The position numbers were made by a program, and so were the translations under genes. The notes under the pieces were generated by a model. It ran no database searches, was not told where the DNA came from, and worked only from the letters and a program-made list of their open reading frames with translations. A stretch of DNA of 59,579 bases, taken from an uncultured Arthrobacter sp. Lineage in GTDB: Bacteria; Actinomycetota; Actinomycetes; Actinomycetales; Micrococcaceae. Below, one piece after another: positions 1 to 13,623 of this stretch. The DNA lies in the NCBI RefSeq assembly GCF_902805515.1, contig NZ_CADCTE010000002.1:1-59579 (forward strand), read 5' to 3'. The stretch's first letter is position 1. Every line of letters begins with the position of its first letter.

Positions 1-914
<914 letters not shown>

Positions 915-1544
915 TCAGACGCCGGGGACGACCAGGCTCGATGCGCCGGACCGGGCACGGTCAAACCGTGCCGCGACGTCGGTCCAGTTCACGATATTCC
1001 AGAAGGCCTTGACGTAATCGGCCTTGACATTGACGTAATCGAGGTAGAAAGCGTGCTCCCACATGTCGAGCATGAGCAGCGGGATGGTTCCGACCGGAAC
1101 GTTGCCCTGCTGATCGTAGAGCTGCTCGATCACGATGTTGCCGCCGAGCGGCTCGTAGGCGAGGACCGCCCAGCCGGAGCCCTGAAGGCTGATGGCTGCG
1201 GCGTTGAAGTGGCTGCGGAAGGCCTCGAAGGAACCGAACGCGTCGTCGAGTGCGGCGGCCAGTTCACCGGTGGGGAGGTCCCCTCCGTCCGGTGAGAGGT
1301 TCTTCCAGAAGATCGAGTGGTTGGTGTGGCCGCCGAGGTGGAAGGCCAGGTCCTTCGACAGCTTGGGAATGTTCCCAAACTCGCCCTTCTCGCGGGCCTC
1401 CGCCAGCTGTGCCAGCGCGTCGTTGGCACCCTTGACATAGGTGGCGTGGTGTTTGCTGTGGTGCAGCTCCATAATCCGCGCGGAGATATGCGGTTCAAGG
1501 GCCGCATAATCGTAATCAAGGTCGGGCAGCATGTACTGGCTCAC
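915..1544 (-). CDS. sodA: Superoxide dismutase, Mn/Fe family
   Basis: 209-residue cytoplasmic enzyme converting superoxide to hydrogen peroxide and oxygen. All four metal ligands of the family are visible: His28 (in ELHHSKHH), His76 (in GGHTNHS), Asp160 and His164 (in [11 protein letters not shown]). Length and order match the Mn/Fe SOD family; which metal is used cannot be read with certainty. The start is GTG with GGAGG 6 nt upstream; the ATG four codons later is an alternative. A C-terminal tail of about 15 residues goes beyond the conserved core. The gene lies between whiA and gap and is followed by a strong hairpin, so it is probably its own transcription unit. Confidence 0.95.
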   Translation of the reverse strand: MSQYMLPDLDYDYAALEPHISARIMELHHSKHHATYVKGANDALAQLAEAREKGEFGNIPKLSKDLAFHLGGHTNHSIFWKNLSPDGGDLPTGELAAALDDAFGSFEAFRSHFNAAAISLQGSGWAVLAYEPLGGNIVIEQLYDQQGNVPVGTIPLLMLDMWEHAFYLDYVNVKADYVKAFWNIVNWTDVAARFDRARSGASSLVVPGV

Positions 1545-1667
1545 GAATTTCCTCCATCTAATGGTGTACCTTTCCGGGGCCGCTTCCGGGCCGGTGAGGG
1601 CCGGAGACTGACCGCCGGGGTCCCGCCGCCGAAGAGGCAGGCTTGCCCTCCCATCCTATGCAAGGAT

Positions 1668-2648
1668 TCACTCGTCCAGCATGTCGGCGGTGACATTGGC
1701 GTCGGTTCCCGGAATCCCGATCTCCTGGGCCCGCTTGTCGGCCATGGCCAGCAGCCGGCGGATCCTGCCCGCGATGGCGTCCTTGGTCATCGGAGGGTCG
1801 GCGAGCCGGCCGAGTTCGTCGAGGCTTGCCTGCTTGTGGCCGACCCGCAGCTCCCCCGCGTACCGGAGGTGTTCCGGGACGGACTCACCGAGGATCTCCA
1901 GTGCCCGCTCCACGCGGGCGCCGGCGGCAACCGCTGCCTGCGCGGACCGGCGCAGGTTGGCGTCGTCGAAGTTCGCCAGCCGGTTTGCCGTGGCACGGAC
2001 CTCCTTGCGCATCCGCCGTTCCTCCCACACCATGAGGGCGTCGTGGGCGCCCATGCGCGTGAGCAGGGCCGCAATGGTGTCACCGTCGCGGATCACCACG
2101 CGGTCCACGCCCCGCACCTCCCGCGCCTTGGCGGCGATGCCGAGGCGGCGGGCGGCACCCACGAGGGCCAGCGCGGATTCCGGGCCGGGGCAGGTCACCT
2201 CGAGGGAGGACGAGCGGCCCGGCTCGGTCAGGGACCCGTGGGCCAGGAACGCGCCGCGCCAGACGGCCTCGGCGTCAGCCGCGGAGCCGTTGACGACGGC
2301 GGAGGGCAGCCCGCGCACGGGCCTGCCCCGGGTGTCGAGCAGCCCGGTCTGGCGGGCGAGGGACTCGCCGTCGCGCACCACCCGGACCACGTACCGGTTG
2401 CCGCGGCGCAGGCCGCCGCCGGATACAACGATGATTTCGCTGTTGTGCCCGTAGACCTCGGCGATGGCCGAGCGGACCCGGCGCGCGGTCGACGCGAGGT
2501 CGACCTCCGCTTCAATCACGATCCGGCCCGAGATGATGTGCAGCCCGCCGGCGAACCGCAGCAGGGCGGACACCTCGGCCTTGCGTACCGAGGACTTTTT
2601 AACTTCGAGGTGCGAGAGCTCCTCTTTGACGTCCGCAGTCAGCGCCAC
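1668..2648 (-). CDS. whiA: WhiA, DNA-binding sporulation/cell-division regulator
   Basis: 326-residue protein of the WhiA family, which combines a LAGLIDADG-endonuclease-like N-terminal domain without nuclease activity and a C-terminal helix-turn-helix. In Streptomyces it works with WhiB to control sporulation septation; in non-sporulating Gram-positives it affects division. The start is the GTG at 2648 (reads M-A-L-T-A-D-V-K), with AGGAG 7 nt upstream and a length that matches the family. The longer open frame upstream runs into yvcK and is not coding. The start lies 10 nt after the yvcK stop, so whiA is the last gene of the rapZ-yvcK-whiA operon, a conserved arrangement. Confidence 0.95.
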   Translation of the reverse strand: MALTADVKEELSHLEVKKSSVRKAEVSALLRFAGGLHIISGRIVIEAEVDLASTARRVRSAIAEVYGHNSEIIVVSGGGLRRGNRYVVRVVRDGESLARQTGLLDTRGRPVRGLPSAVVNGSAADAEAVWRGAFLAHGSLTEPGRSSSLEVTCPGPESALALVGAARRLGIAAKAREVRGVDRVVIRDGDTIAALLTRMGAHDALMVWEERRMRKEVRATANRLANFDDANLRRSAQAAVAAGARVERALEILGESVPEHLRYAGELRVGHKQASLDELGRLADPPMTKDAIAGRIRRLLAMADKRAQEIGIPGTDANVTADMLDE

Positions 2649-2658
2649 CAGTTCACTC

Positions 2659-3690
2659 CTAGTTCTCCCCAAACATGTCTTTGTACGCCGTTGCGAGGCG
2701 AAGCGGATCATGGACGGGTTTTCCGGTTGAAGAACCCACTTTACCCAGAACGGCCCGGCCGCCCATTCCGGCGACCGCCGCCTCGAACTGCGCACGGTCC
2801 CCCACGACCGCCGGATCGGCCAGCACGACGTCCACGGTGAACTCCGGCGCGTAGCGCTTGATCACGGCAAGGTGGTCCACGGCGGTCATGCCCTGGGTCT
2901 CCTTGGTGTCATTGGTCATATTCATCGTCAGGCAGCGCTTGGCGGAGGTGCGGCAGAGCGCGTCACGGAGCTCGGGAAGCAGCAGGTGCGGCAGCACCGA
3001 GGTGTACCAGGAGCCCGGGCCGAGGATCACCCAGTCGGCCAGTTCGATCGCCTCAAGGGCGTCCTTGCAGGCCGGCGCTGCCTCCGGGAGCAGCCGGACG
3101 TTGCTGACGTTCCCGCCCTCGGCCGCGACCGCAAGCTGGGCCTGCCCCACGATGGTCTTGAGCCGCAGCCCTCCCCCGGACTCGGTGAGGATGTCCCCCT
3201 CGATGGTCAGCGGCACGCTGGCCATCGGCACGACCTTGCCGCGGGCGCCCAGCAGCGCACCGGCCCACTGCAGGCCCGCCACGGGGTCGCCAAGCAGTTC
3301 CCAGAGGGTCACGATGAGCAGGTTTCCCAGCGCGTGGTTATCGAGCGAGCCATCGACGCCGTCGGTCGAGGTGAAGCGGTGCTGCATGACGTCGCGCCAG
3401 GTGCGGCCCCAGTCCGTGTCGTCGCACAGGGCGGCAAGCGCCATCCGCAGGTCCCCGGGCGGAAGCACCCCAAGTTCCCTGCGCAGCCGGCCGGAGGACC
3501 CGCCGTCGTCGGCGACGGTGACCACGGCGGTGAGGTCCTGGGTCAGCAGGCGCAGCGCTGACAGCGAGGCGGACAGCCCGTGGCCGCCGCCGAGGGCCAC
3601 CACCGAGGGCGTCTTCTCTGCCGGCTCGCCGTCGCGCCGGTTCGCCGTCGGAACCGGGATCAGGGGCAGCGGCCCCGAAAAGAGTGCCAC
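2659..3690 (-). CDS. yvcK: YvcK/CofD-like family protein (gluconeogenesis factor)
   Basis: 343-residue member of the YvcK (YbhK) branch of the CofD-like family, which binds UDP-sugars and in Bacillus and Mycobacterium is linked to carbon use and cell-wall synthesis. Visible motifs are the glycine-rich [13 protein letters not shown] near residues 31-43, [12 protein letters not shown] at 59-70, and NHALGNLL further on. The GTG start overlaps the rapZ stop by one base (TAGTG), which implies translational coupling. It lies between rapZ and whiA, the standard three-gene context of this family. Confidence 0.93.
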   Translation of the reverse strand: MALFSGPLPLIPVPTANRRDGEPAEKTPSVVALGGGHGLSASLSALRLLTQDLTAVVTVADDGGSSGRLRRELGVLPPGDLRMALAALCDDTDWGRTWRDVMQHRFTSTDGVDGSLDNHALGNLLIVTLWELLGDPVAGLQWAGALLGARGKVVPMASVPLTIEGDILTESGGGLRLKTIVGQAQLAVAAEGGNVSNVRLLPEAAPACKDALEAIELADWVILGPGSWYTSVLPHLLLPELRDALCRTSAKRCLTMNMTNDTKETQGMTAVDHLAVIKRYAPEFTVDVVLADPAVVGDRAQFEAAVAGMGGRAVLGKVGSSTGKPVHDPLRLATAYKDMFGEN

Positions 3691-4589
3691 TACTCCCGCC
3701 CCAGGTCCCGGTGGTGGGCGGCCACCTGCACCCCGGGCAGCTGGGCGAGCCGCTGGGCGATCTCCTCGGTCACCGCGACGGAGCGGTGCTTGCCTCCGGT
3801 GCAGCCGACCGCGATGGTCGCGTAGTGCTTGTTCTCGCGGCGGTAGCCGTCGAGGACCGGGATCAGGGCGTTGACGTAGCGGGTGACGAAGTCCGAGGCG
3901 CCGGCGGCGCCCAGCACGTACTCCCGCACGGGCTCATCGAGCCCGGTCTGCGGGCGCAGCTGCGGCACCCAGTGCGGATTGGGGATGAACCGGACGTCGG
4001 CCACGAAGTTCGCGTCGACGGGGAGGCCGTATTTGAAGCCGAAGCTCAGCACGTTGAGCCGCAGCACGATCGGCCCGGACTCCGAGAAGAGTTCAGTGAC
4101 GGCGGTGGCCAGGGCGTGGACATTGAAGTCGGTGGTGTCCACGACGATGTCGGAGGCGTACTTCACCTCCTTGAGCACGTCCCGTTCGGCCGCGATGCCG
4201 TCGAGGATCCGGCCGTCACCCTGGAGCGGGTGGGGGCGCCTGCCCTGTTCGAACCGGCGGACCAGCTCCGCGTCGTCGGCGTCAAGGAAGAGCACGCGGT
4301 AGTTCACCCCGGCAGCGCGCAGCGCGGCGAGGGCGGCCTTGATGTCGTTGAACAGCTTCTTGCTCCGCACGTCGATCACCACGGCGAGCTTCGGGATGGA
4401 CTGGGGCATGCGGGCCACCAGTTCGGTCAGCGTCCCGAGCATCTGCGGCGGGAGGTTCTCGACCACGTACCAGCCGTGGTCCTCAAGCGCGTGGGCGGCC
4501 GTGCTGCGTCCGGCACCCGACATGCCGGTGACGACCAGCAGCTCCGATTCGGTGGGTTTGACCGGGGTCAGGCTGTCAGCCTCAGTCAT
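3690..4589 (-). CDS. rapZ: RNase adapter protein RapZ / nucleotide-binding YvcJ
   Basis: 299-residue P-loop protein of the RapZ/YvcJ family, which binds and hydrolyses nucleotides; in E. coli it steers RNase E to the small RNA GlmZ, while its actinobacterial role is less clear. Walker A GMSGAGRS is at residues 22-29. The family's C-terminal signature [10 protein letters not shown] is at 262-271. The ATG start at 4589 fits the family N-terminus. It is the first gene of the rapZ-yvcK-whiA cluster and follows uvrC after 72 nt, so it may be co-transcribed with uvrC. Confidence 0.93.
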   Translation of the reverse strand: MTEADSLTPVKPTESELLVVTGMSGAGRSTAAHALEDHGWYVVENLPPQMLGTLTELVARMPQSIPKLAVVIDVRSKKLFNDIKAALAALRAAGVNYRVLFLDADDAELVRRFEQGRRPHPLQGDGRILDGIAAERDVLKEVKYASDIVVDTTDFNVHALATAVTELFSESGPIVLRLNVLSFGFKYGLPVDANFVADVRFIPNPHWVPQLRPQTGLDEPVREYVLGAAGASDFVTRYVNALIPVLDGYRRENKHYATIAVGCTGGKHRSVAVTEEIAQRLAQLPGVQVAAHHRDLGRE

Positions 4590-4661
4590 GGATGCGTCCG
4601 TTCCGGCGTAGGTGGTGCGGATGTGCTGCGCCGCAGGCAGCGGGCGCCGTCCTCAGCCTAG

Positions 4662-6701
4662 CTAAGAATCGAGGATCTCGCCCGTGGTCAGGTTCACAGC
4701 GGGAGCAGCCTCCTGCCCCGCCCCGCCGGCCAGCCCGTTCCGGATGGCTTCGGCCAGAGCCGGACCGATGCCCGGGACCTCCAGCAGGTCCTCCACCGAG
4801 GCGGCCTTCAGCTTCTTCACCGAACCGAAGTGCTTCAGCAGGGCCTTGCGTTTCGACGGGCCAAGGCCCTGGATTCCATCGAGGGCCGATTCGGTCATCG
4901 ACTTCCCGCGCTTCTGGCGGTGGAAGCTGATGGCGAAGCGGTGGGCCTCGTCACGGATGCGCTGCAGGAGGAACAGTCCCTCCGATGCCCGCGGCAGGAT
5001 GACGGGGAAGTCGCTGCCGGGCACCCACACCTCTTCGAGCCGCTTGGCGAGGCCGACGACGAAGACGTCGTCAATGCCGAGGTCCGCCAGCGCGCGGGAG
5101 GCCGCGGCGACCTGGGGCGGGCCGCCGTCGACGACGACCAGGTTCGGCGGGTAGGCGAACCGGTTCTTCGTCGTCGCCGTCGTGGTGTCCGCCAGCGGAA
5201 CAGCCTCCGCCCCGGCAGCCGCGCCGTTGTCCGCCGGGGAACCGGCGCCTTCCCCGTCCGCCGGGGAGCCGGTGCCGGTGCCGGTGTCCTCATGCACACG
5301 GCCGGCGAGGTAGTTCCGGAACCGGCGGTAGATCACGTCGTACATCGAGGCAGTGTCGTCGCGGGCGGCGTCGCCGGTGATGGAGAAGCGGCGGTACTCC
5401 GACTTGCGCGGCAGTCCGTCCTCGACCACCACCATGGAGGCGACGACGTTCGTGCCGGAGACGTGGGAGATGTCGAAGCATTCGATGCGCATCAGCGGCT
5501 GCGGCAGCTCAAGTGCCTCCTGCAGTTCGGTCAGCGCCGCCGACCGCGTCGTGAGGTCCCCGGCGCGCCGGCTCTTGTGCAGGCGCAGGGAGTCAGCGGC
5601 GTTCTGCTGGACGGTGCCCATCAGGGTGGCCTTGTCTCCGCGCACCGGTACCCGCACGTCGACGCGGGCCCCGCGGAGCCCGCGCAGCCACTCAAGGACC
5701 TGCTCGGCGTTGCTGGGCATCACGGGCACGAGGACCTCGCGCGGAATCCGGTCGTTGCCGGCCCCGCCCTCGCCGTACACCTGCTGCAGGAGGTGCTCCA
5801 CCAGGTCTGGGGTGTCCATGTCCTCAACCTTTTCCACGACCCAGCCGCGCTGGCCGCGGATGCGCCCGCCGCGCACGTGGAAGACCTGCGCCGCAGCCTC
5901 GAGCTCGTCCTCGGTCAGGGCGAAGATGTCGGCGTCGGTGTCCTCGCTGAGGACGACCGTGTTGCGTTCGAAGACCCTCCGGAGCGCGGCGATGTCGTCG
6001 CGGGTCCGTGCCGCGGCCTCGTAGTCGAGCTCGGCGACCGAGGCGGCCATCTTCGCTTCGAGTCCGGTGATGAAGCGCCTGGCCTCGCCCGACATGAACG
6101 CCACGAATTCCCCGGCGAGGGCCTTGTGGTCCTCCGGGGAGATCCGCCCGACGCAGGGCGCCGAGCACTTGTCGATGTAGCCCATCAGGCAGGGCCGGCC
6201 GGAGCGTTCGGCACGCTGGAAGACGCCGGAACTGCAGGTGCGCACGGGGAAGACCCGCAGGAGCGTATCGACGGTCTCCCGGATGGCCTTGGCGGGGTAG
6301 AAGGGCCCGAAGTACCGGGTGTCCTTCTTCTTGTCGCCGCGCATCACCTGCACGCGGGGGAACTTCTCCCCCATCGTCACCGCGAGGTAGGGGTAGGACT
6401 TGTCGTCCCGGAACATCACGTTGAAGCGAGGATTGAATTCCTTGATCCAGGTGTATTCGAGCTGGAGGGCCTCGAGTTCGCTTCCCACCACCGTCCACTC
6501 CACGCCGGCTGCGGTGTGGACCATGGCCCGGGTGCGGGGCATCAGGCCCTGCGGGTTCGCGAAGTAGGAATTGAGGCGGGAGCGCAGGTTCTTGGCCTTG
6601 CCGACGTAGATGACCCGGCCATGCTCGTCGCGGAACCGGTACACGCCGGGGTCCTGCGGTATTTCCCCCGTCTTGGGGCGGTAGCTTGCTGGGTTTGCCA
6701 C
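4662..6701 (-). CDS. uvrC: Excinuclease ABC subunit C
   Basis: 679-residue nuclease subunit of nucleotide excision repair that makes the 3' and 5' incisions in the UvrB-DNA complex. Domains in order: GIY-YIG nuclease (GVY at 19-21, [12 protein letters not shown] from 31), a Cys-rich stretch, a UVR motif ([16 protein letters not shown], about 230-245), the RNase H-like endonuclease domain ([18 protein letters not shown]) and C-terminal helix-hairpin-helix repeats ([14 protein letters not shown]). A Gly/Ala/Thr-rich insert of about 45 residues splits the RNase H-like part. Start: GTG at 6701, preceded by a TAGGAT box with a 6-nt spacer and no Shine-Dalgarno, which suggests a leaderless mRNA. 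No LexA box was seen. Confidence 0.95.
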   Translation of the reverse strand: MANPASYRPKTGEIPQDPGVYRFRDEHGRVIYVGKAKNLRSRLNSYFANPQGLMPRTRAMVHTAAGVEWTVVGSELEALQLEYTWIKEFNPRFNVMFRDDKSYPYLAVTMGEKFPRVQVMRGDKKKDTRYFGPFYPAKAIRETVDTLLRVFPVRTCSSGVFQRAERSGRPCLMGYIDKCSAPCVGRISPEDHKALAGEFVAFMSGEARRFITGLEAKMAASVAELDYEAAARTRDDIAALRRVFERNTVVLSEDTDADIFALTEDELEAAAQVFHVRGGRIRGQRGWVVEKVEDMDTPDLVEHLLQQVYGEGGAGNDRIPREVLVPVMPSNAEQVLEWLRGLRGARVDVRVPVRGDKATLMGTVQQNAADSLRLHKSRRAGDLTTRSAALTELQEALELPQPLMRIECFDISHVSGTNVVASMVVVEDGLPRKSEYRRFSITGDAARDDTASMYDVIYRRFRNYLAGRVHEDTGTGTGSPADGEGAGSPADNGAAAGAEAVPLADTTTATTKNRFAYPPNLVVVDGGPPQVAAASRALADLGIDDVFVVGLAKRLEEVWVPGSDFPVILPRASEGLFLLQRIRDEAHRFAISFHRQKRGKSMTESALDGIQGLGPSKRKALLKHFGSVKKLKAASVEDLLEVPGIGPALAEAIRNGLAGGAGQEAAPAVNLTTGEILDS

Positions 6702-6802
6702 AGTTCAATCCTATGTTCTTTGTCCGGGCGGCCCTGACGTTTCAGCCCTGCGCGCACCGGTCCTGCAGCGCGGGCGCACCGGACGGCACCCCCGGGGGCC
6801 CG

Positions 6803-7471
6803 CTATTCGGCGGGTGCGCCCTTGTTGTAGCTGGCCGAGCGCTCCTGCCCGCTGAGCGCGGCGATGGAGTCCATGATGGTGTCGGTGGCGCTGCGCCGGG
6901 CAGGCAGCGGATGGCCTGGTCCGGTCTTCTCGAAGGACAGGGGCGCGCCGATCCTCATGGTGAAGTGCTGCGGCCGGATGCCGTTGCTGCCCGCAGGCTG
7001 CAGCGCCTCGGTCCCGATCAGGCCCACCGGCACCACCGGGGCTCCGGTGGTCAGCGCCAGCCAGCCCACGCCGGTCCGTCCGCGGTAGAGCAGCCCGTCG
7101 CGGGACCGGGTGCCCTCCGGATAGATGCCGACGCCGCTGCCCTCCTCGAGCAGGTCGAGCAGGGTCTTCAGGGCCTGCACGCTGGCCGCCTGTTCGCCGC
7201 GCTGCACGGGAATGGACCCGACACCCTCGAAGAAGGAGCGCATCATCGCCCCCTTGACGCCGGTGCCGGTGAAGTACTCGGCCTTCGCGAAGAACGCCAC
7301 CCGGCGCGGCATCAGGGCCTGGATGAGGACGCTGTCGAGGAAGGAGAGGTGGTTGGCCGCGACGATGAACGGACCCTCGGTGGGGACATGCCCGAGCCCT
7401 TCGACGGTGGGCCGGCAGAGGCCGGCGATGAGGCCGCGCGTGGTGCTGCGGGTGAGGTCATAGATTCCCAC
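6803..7471 (-). CDS. 1-acylglycerol-3-phosphate O-acyltransferase (PlsC family)
   Basis: 222-residue membrane-associated acyltransferase, expected to add the second acyl chain to lysophosphatidic acid in phospholipid synthesis. The catalytic H-x4-D motif is NHLSFLD (His41, Asp46), and the substrate-binding YPEGTRS motif is at 117-123. I chose the GTG at 7471 because GGAGG lies 6 nt upstream and the protein then starts just before the conserved domain; the longer open frame into the HAD gene is an overlap artefact. The start lies 14 nt inside the end of the HAD gene, so the pair is probably translationally coupled. The exact acyl acceptor cannot be read from sequence. Confidence 0.88.
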   Translation of the reverse strand: MGIYDLTRSTTRGLIAGLCRPTVEGLGHVPTEGPFIVAANHLSFLDSVLIQALMPRRVAFFAKAEYFTGTGVKGAMMRSFFEGVGSIPVQRGEQAASVQALKTLLDLLEEGSGVGIYPEGTRSRDGLLYRGRTGVGWLALTTGAPVVPVGLIGTEALQPAGSNGIRPQHFTMRIGAPLSFEKTGPGHPLPARRSATDTIMDSIAALSGQERSASYNKGAPAE

Positions 7472-8129
7472 GCAGCACCTCCAGGAGCTTCTCCGCGCTG
7501 TCGACGACCGCGGTCGCGCCGGCCTCCTCGAGCTCGCCCGGCGCGGCGAAGCCCCAGGACACCCCCACGCAGTCAAGCCCATTATCGGCCGCCCCCAGCA
7601 CGTCGTGCGAGCGGTCTCCGACCATGATTGCGCTGTCGCAGCGGCCGAAGTGTTCCGCCAGCGCCGCGGCGATGATGGGTTTCTTTCCCGGCAGTGCCGC
7701 GGCGGCACGTTCGTCCCGCGGTGCCCCGTGGACCGAGTCGAACAGGCCGATCATGCCCTGGGCCGTCAGCAGTTCCTCGGCGAGCCACTCCGGTTTCTGG
7801 GTGGCCACGGCCACCCGGGCCCCGTCCGCGCGGAGCTCACGCACGCAGTCGGCGATCCCCGGGTAGGGGCGGCTCTGGGCCATGCCGACGGAGCGGTAGC
7901 CGGCGCGGTAGGCGCCCATCACCCGGTCGATAAGGTGTTCGGGCACGCCGGCGATGTTCCGCAGCGAGGTGACCAGTGCGGGCCCCACCATGCTCGAGAC
8001 CACCCGGGGGTCCGGCACCGGCAGCCCGTGTTCCCGCAGGGCCGCTTCGATGCCTCCGGTGATCGACCCGGCGGGGTCGATCAGGGTTCCGTCGAGGTCG
8101 AAGAGGACGAGCGCCTGCGAATTAGTCAC
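7458..8129 (-). CDS. HAD-superfamily hydrolase, phosphoglycolate-phosphatase-like
   Basis: 223-residue HAD phosphatase with the nucleophile motif FDLDGTLID (Asp11 and Asp13), the second motif in VAVATQKPEW, and the Lys/Asp motifs in PGKKP and MVGDRSHDVLGA. The cap-domain layout resembles Gph/PGPase proteins; the true substrate is unknown. The start is GTG at 8129. Its 3' end overlaps the downstream PlsC gene by 14 nt, so it may dephosphorylate a lipid-related or housekeeping metabolite, but that is only context. Confidence 0.85.
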   Translation of the reverse strand: MTNSQALVLFDLDGTLIDPAGSITGGIEAALREHGLPVPDPRVVSSMVGPALVTSLRNIAGVPEHLIDRVMGAYRAGYRSVGMAQSRPYPGIADCVRELRADGARVAVATQKPEWLAEELLTAQGMIGLFDSVHGAPRDERAAAALPGKKPIIAAALAEHFGRCDSAIMVGDRSHDVLGAADNGLDCVGVSWGFAAPGELEEAGATAVVDSAEKLLEVLRGNL

Positions 8130-8188
8130 CGGGCAAGTTTGCCATAAGGCACCCCGCCCGCCGCACTCCTATTCCCCGCGGGGAATGT

Positions 8189-11098
<2,910 letters not shown>

Positions 11099-11104
11099 CG
11101 TTCC

Positions 11105-11139
11105 ACTGTAATTCAATCCCGCTTCGAAGACATATTCGA
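11105..11139 (-). promoter_or_regulatory. uvrA promoter with LexA (SOS) box
   Basis: On the minus strand, TACAGT (11110-11105) lies 6 nt before the uvrA GTG and fits an actinobacterial -10 box. Upstream, TCGAAG-ACAT-ATTCGA (11124-11139, read on the plus strand) matches the actinobacterial LexA consensus TCGAAC-N4-GTTCGA at 10 of its 12 defined bases. The box covers the expected -35 position, where a repressor would block RNA polymerase. Nothing comparable was seen before uvrB or uvrC. Confidence 0.7.
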
Positions 11140-11184
11140 ATAGGGTTTAATTCGCGCCACACCGGTGCGACGCGCCGGACCGGT

Positions 11185-11562
11185 TCACGCTCGGCGCAAT
11201 GCCGCCCGCAGATAGGCCACTGCCTCTTCCTCCTTGAGCCCGCTCGCCTTGACGATGCGGGCGTAATCCGCTGCCCCTTCGGCGGCCCGCCGCCGGGCCT
11301 CGTCCCCGGCCGCGGCGATCACCGTTCCGGCGCGGGATCGGGTCACCACGATCTGCGCCCGCTCCAGCTCGCGGTAGGCGCGGGCGACGGTGTTGGCCGC
11401 CACCCCCAGATGCGCCGCGAGGGTCCGCACCGGGGGCAGGCGGACGCCGACGGCGATGCGCCCGCTGTTCGCGGCCTCGACGATCTGCTGACGCAGCTGC
11501 TCATAGGGCGGATACGGGCTCGAGGGATCGAGTTCCAGCCACTCGGGTATTTCACTCTCCAC
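11185..11562 (-). CDS. GntR-family transcriptional regulator, short YtrA-like type
   Basis: 125-residue regulator. The N-terminal winged helix-turn-helix covers about residues 12-80 (PPYEQLRQQI, LPPVRTLAAHLGVAANTVARAYRELE). A short tail replaces the usual large effector domain, as in the YtrA subfamily. I chose the GTG at 11562 because AAGGGG lies 6 nt upstream and it gives the family-typical N-terminus; the open frame extends to 11694. It reads toward uvrA and is divergent from the metallo-hydrolase at 11751. YtrA-type regulators usually control ABC transporters, but none is adjacent, so the target is unknown. Confidence 0.85.
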   Translation of the reverse strand: MESEIPEWLELDPSSPYPPYEQLRQQIVEAANSGRIAVGVRLPPVRTLAAHLGVAANTVARAYRELERAQIVVTRSRAGTVIAAAGDEARRRAAEGAADYARIVKASGLKEEEAVAYLRAALRRA

Positions 11563-11750
11563 TGCTGCCCCTTCCGCCGGGCGCGGCGGCCTCGAATGCG
11601 CCGCGCATGCCGAACTGCCCCGCCGGGGCCCTGTTACGTGCACAATACCGCGAACGGGGCGTTGGCTGAGGTGCTCGGCCGCTATGCGCCCCAAGGTGAA
11701 GCCCGCCCGCCTCCAAGCGGTCCGGCGGGCTCCTGTCCTAGGGTGGGTCC

Positions 11751-12395
11751 ATGATTCTTGCCGAACTTTCCTCAGTGGTGATCCGCCGGCTCGCGGTGGG
11801 CGGAATGGACAACAACGTGTACCTGTTCACCGCCCGCGGTTCCGGCCAGCAGGTGCTGATCGATGCGGCCGACGATGCGCCCGCCATCGCCGGCCTGCTG
11901 GCGGAGGGTGCCCGGGACACCCCCGCCGCGGCACGGCTTGTCCTCGTGGCGACGACGCATTCGCACTGGGACCACGTGCGGGCGCTGGCCGCCGTCGTGG
12001 AGGCGACCGGGGCACGCACGGCCGCCGGCGCGGCCGACGCCCCCGCAATCGAGGTGCCGACCGACGTGCCCCTCGAGCACGGCGACGTCGGTTCCTTCGA
12101 CGGATTCGACCTTGAAGCCATCCACCTCCGCGGACACACGCCGGGCTCCGTGGCCCTGCTGTTCCGCGACCCGCAGGGCCCGGCGCACCTTTTCACCGGC
12201 GATTCGCTCTTCCCCGGCGGGCTGGGCAACACCCAGGGCGATCCCGTCCGGTTCGCTTCGCTGTTCGCCGATGTGTTGGAGCGGGTGTTCGACTATCTCC
12301 CCGATGACACGCTCGTCCATCCCGGCCATGGGAAGGGAACGACACTGGGCGCCGAACGGCCGCACCTCGCGGAGTGGTTCGAGCGCGGCTGGTAG
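11751..12395 (+). CDS. Metallo-beta-lactamase-fold hydrolase
   Basis: 214-residue MBL-fold protein resembling the glyoxalase II-like branch. Metal ligands are clear: T-H-S-H-W-D-H at 69-75 (His70, His72, Asp74, His75), His129 in GHTPGS, Asp151 in TGDSLF and His190/His193 in HPGHG. The start ATG follows a TAGGGT box with a 6-nt spacer, so the mRNA is probably leaderless. The substrate is not evident. Such a hydrolase next to uvrA recurs in related genomes as far as I recall, but no functional link is known to me. Confidence 0.85.
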   Translation: MILAELSSVVIRRLAVGGMDNNVYLFTARGSGQQVLIDAADDAPAIAGLLAEGARDTPAAARLVLVATTHSHWDHVRALAAVVEATGARTAAGAADAPAIEVPTDVPLEHGDVGSFDGFDLEAIHLRGHTPGSVALLFRDPQGPAHLFTGDSLFPGGLGNTQGDPVRFASLFADVLERVFDYLPDDTLVHPGHGKGTTLGAERPHLAEWFERGW

Positions 12396-12468
12396 CGGAG
12401 CGGCCTGCCGCACGGGCTGCGGAACAGCGCACTGAATCGGTGACGGCTGTACGCGCTCCGGGCCGGAA

Positions 12469-13383
12469 TCAGGGCTTGAGCCATTCCAGCCGGCGCGGGC
12501 TGAACCCGAACTCCTCCCGCGCGCGGCGGTTGCTTGCACCCCTCATCTTCGTCGCGTAGAACACTCCGTCCGCATCGGTCTCCTCGGTGATCGGATACTC
12601 GGCCGGTTCGGCACCTCCGGCGAAGGCGCTGAAGGCCCGCATCACGTCCCGCATGGGAAGGGGGTCGCTGTCGGTGACGTTCACGGCCCCGGTCGCCTGG
12701 GACTCGACGGCGATCCGCGCCGTAAACTCCGCCGCGTCGTCGACGTGGACGAAGGACCAGACCCCGGAACCGGAGCCGAGCACGCCCAGCTGCCCGGCCC
12801 GCGCCTGCTCACCCATGTCGCCGTCCGGCGAGTACCAGGTTCCCGGGCCGTAGTAGAACCCGTAGCGGAGGACCAGTCCGGTGGTGCCCTCGGGAAGGGA
12901 CCGGATCCGGTCCTCGACCTGCACGAAGGCCCCGGCGCTTCCGTCCACCAGGGGCGGCCCGTCGGCGACGAAGGGCTCTGATTCCTCGGCGAGCCCCTCG
13001 CCGGGCCGGTAGAAGTAGGAGCCGGACTGCGCGATGAAACGTGTCGCTCCCGCGGCAAGGGCGGCCGCCTGCACATTCGCTCCCCCGCGCACCCTTACCT
13101 CGTTCGAACTGGCGAGGGTGTCGCGCATCGCCTGCGGCGAGTAGTGGCGCGGCAGTGCCGTGAGTTGGTCGATGACGACCTCGGGCCGCACGCCTGCGAC
13201 CGCCCGCGTCACATCCTCAAGATCGAGCACATCCGCGATGATCGGCGTCGCGCCGTCCGCCGCGATGCGCGCGGCACCCTCGTTTCCCCGCGCAATTCCC
13301 CACACCTCATGGCCCCAGGAGACGAGGTGACGGACGATGGGACGTCCGATGGCGCCGCCGGCACCGGCCACTAGTACACGCAT
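12469..13383 (-). CDS. NAD-dependent epimerase/dehydratase-family protein
   Basis: 304-residue extended-SDR-type protein. The N-terminus MRVLVAGAGGAIGRP carries the glycine-rich NAD(P)-binding motif. Later segments include FIAQSGSYFYRP, where the Y-x3-K motif would be expected but is not clearly formed, and RYGFYYGPG. The ATG at 13383 has GGAGG 6 nt upstream; the frame remains open for 40 codons further but without support. It is separated from the initiator tRNA by about 240 nt. The substrate is unknown; sugar-nucleotide epimerase, reductase or a regulatory NAD-binding role are all possible. Confidence 0.8.
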   Translation of the reverse strand: MRVLVAGAGGAIGRPIVRHLVSWGHEVWGIARGNEGAARIAADGATPIIADVLDLEDVTRAVAGVRPEVVIDQLTALPRHYSPQAMRDTLASSNEVRVRGGANVQAAALAAGATRFIAQSGSYFYRPGEGLAEESEPFVADGPPLVDGSAGAFVQVEDRIRSLPEGTTGLVLRYGFYYGPGTWYSPDGDMGEQARAGQLGVLGSGSGVWSFVHVDDAAEFTARIAVESQATGAVNVTDSDPLPMRDVMRAFSAFAGGAEPAEYPITEETDADGVFYATKMRGASNRRAREEFGFSPRRLEWLKP

Positions 13384-13580
13384 TTTTTTCCTCCAGTTGG
13401 ACTGATTGGCGCCCGAGTGGGCGTTCCGGGATTCAGTGTCGGTCCAGCGGCAGGAGGGTGCCAATGAGATGGGACGTTCCCACCCGTTTCGTTTCACCGC
13501 CACCAGGAAGCACCGGCCGAGGGAGGCGCCGGGGGCGCCCGAGCTGTCCAGGGTGGGGAAGCCAAAGCGGCCGGTTAACG

Positions 13581-13617
13581 CAGTAGTCCCGGCCCCTACC
13601 CGGGACCGGGACTACTG
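13581..13617 (-). terminator. Hairpin terminator after the initiator tRNA
   Basis: Perfect 12-bp stem, CAGTAGTCCCGG (13581-13592) pairing with CCGGGACTACTG (13606-13617), placed 6 nt past the 3' end of the minus-strand tRNA gene. The T-run is weak. Confidence 0.7.
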
Positions 13618-13623
13618 TCTTCG

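Noticed and set aside
1317-2840. 507-codon open frame on the plus strand
   Set aside because: Lies opposite sodA, whiA and yvcK, which are clear family members on the minus strand; high GC keeps the opposite frame open.
8171-8186. Perfect 16-nt palindrome ATTCCCCGCGGGGAAT after uvrA
   Set aside because: Has no loop, so it is a poor hairpin; could be a chance site or a protein-binding palindrome, but nothing supports a function.
11562-11694. Longer start for the GntR regulator
   Set aside because: The extra 44 residues are unlike GntR N-termini and lack a ribosome site.
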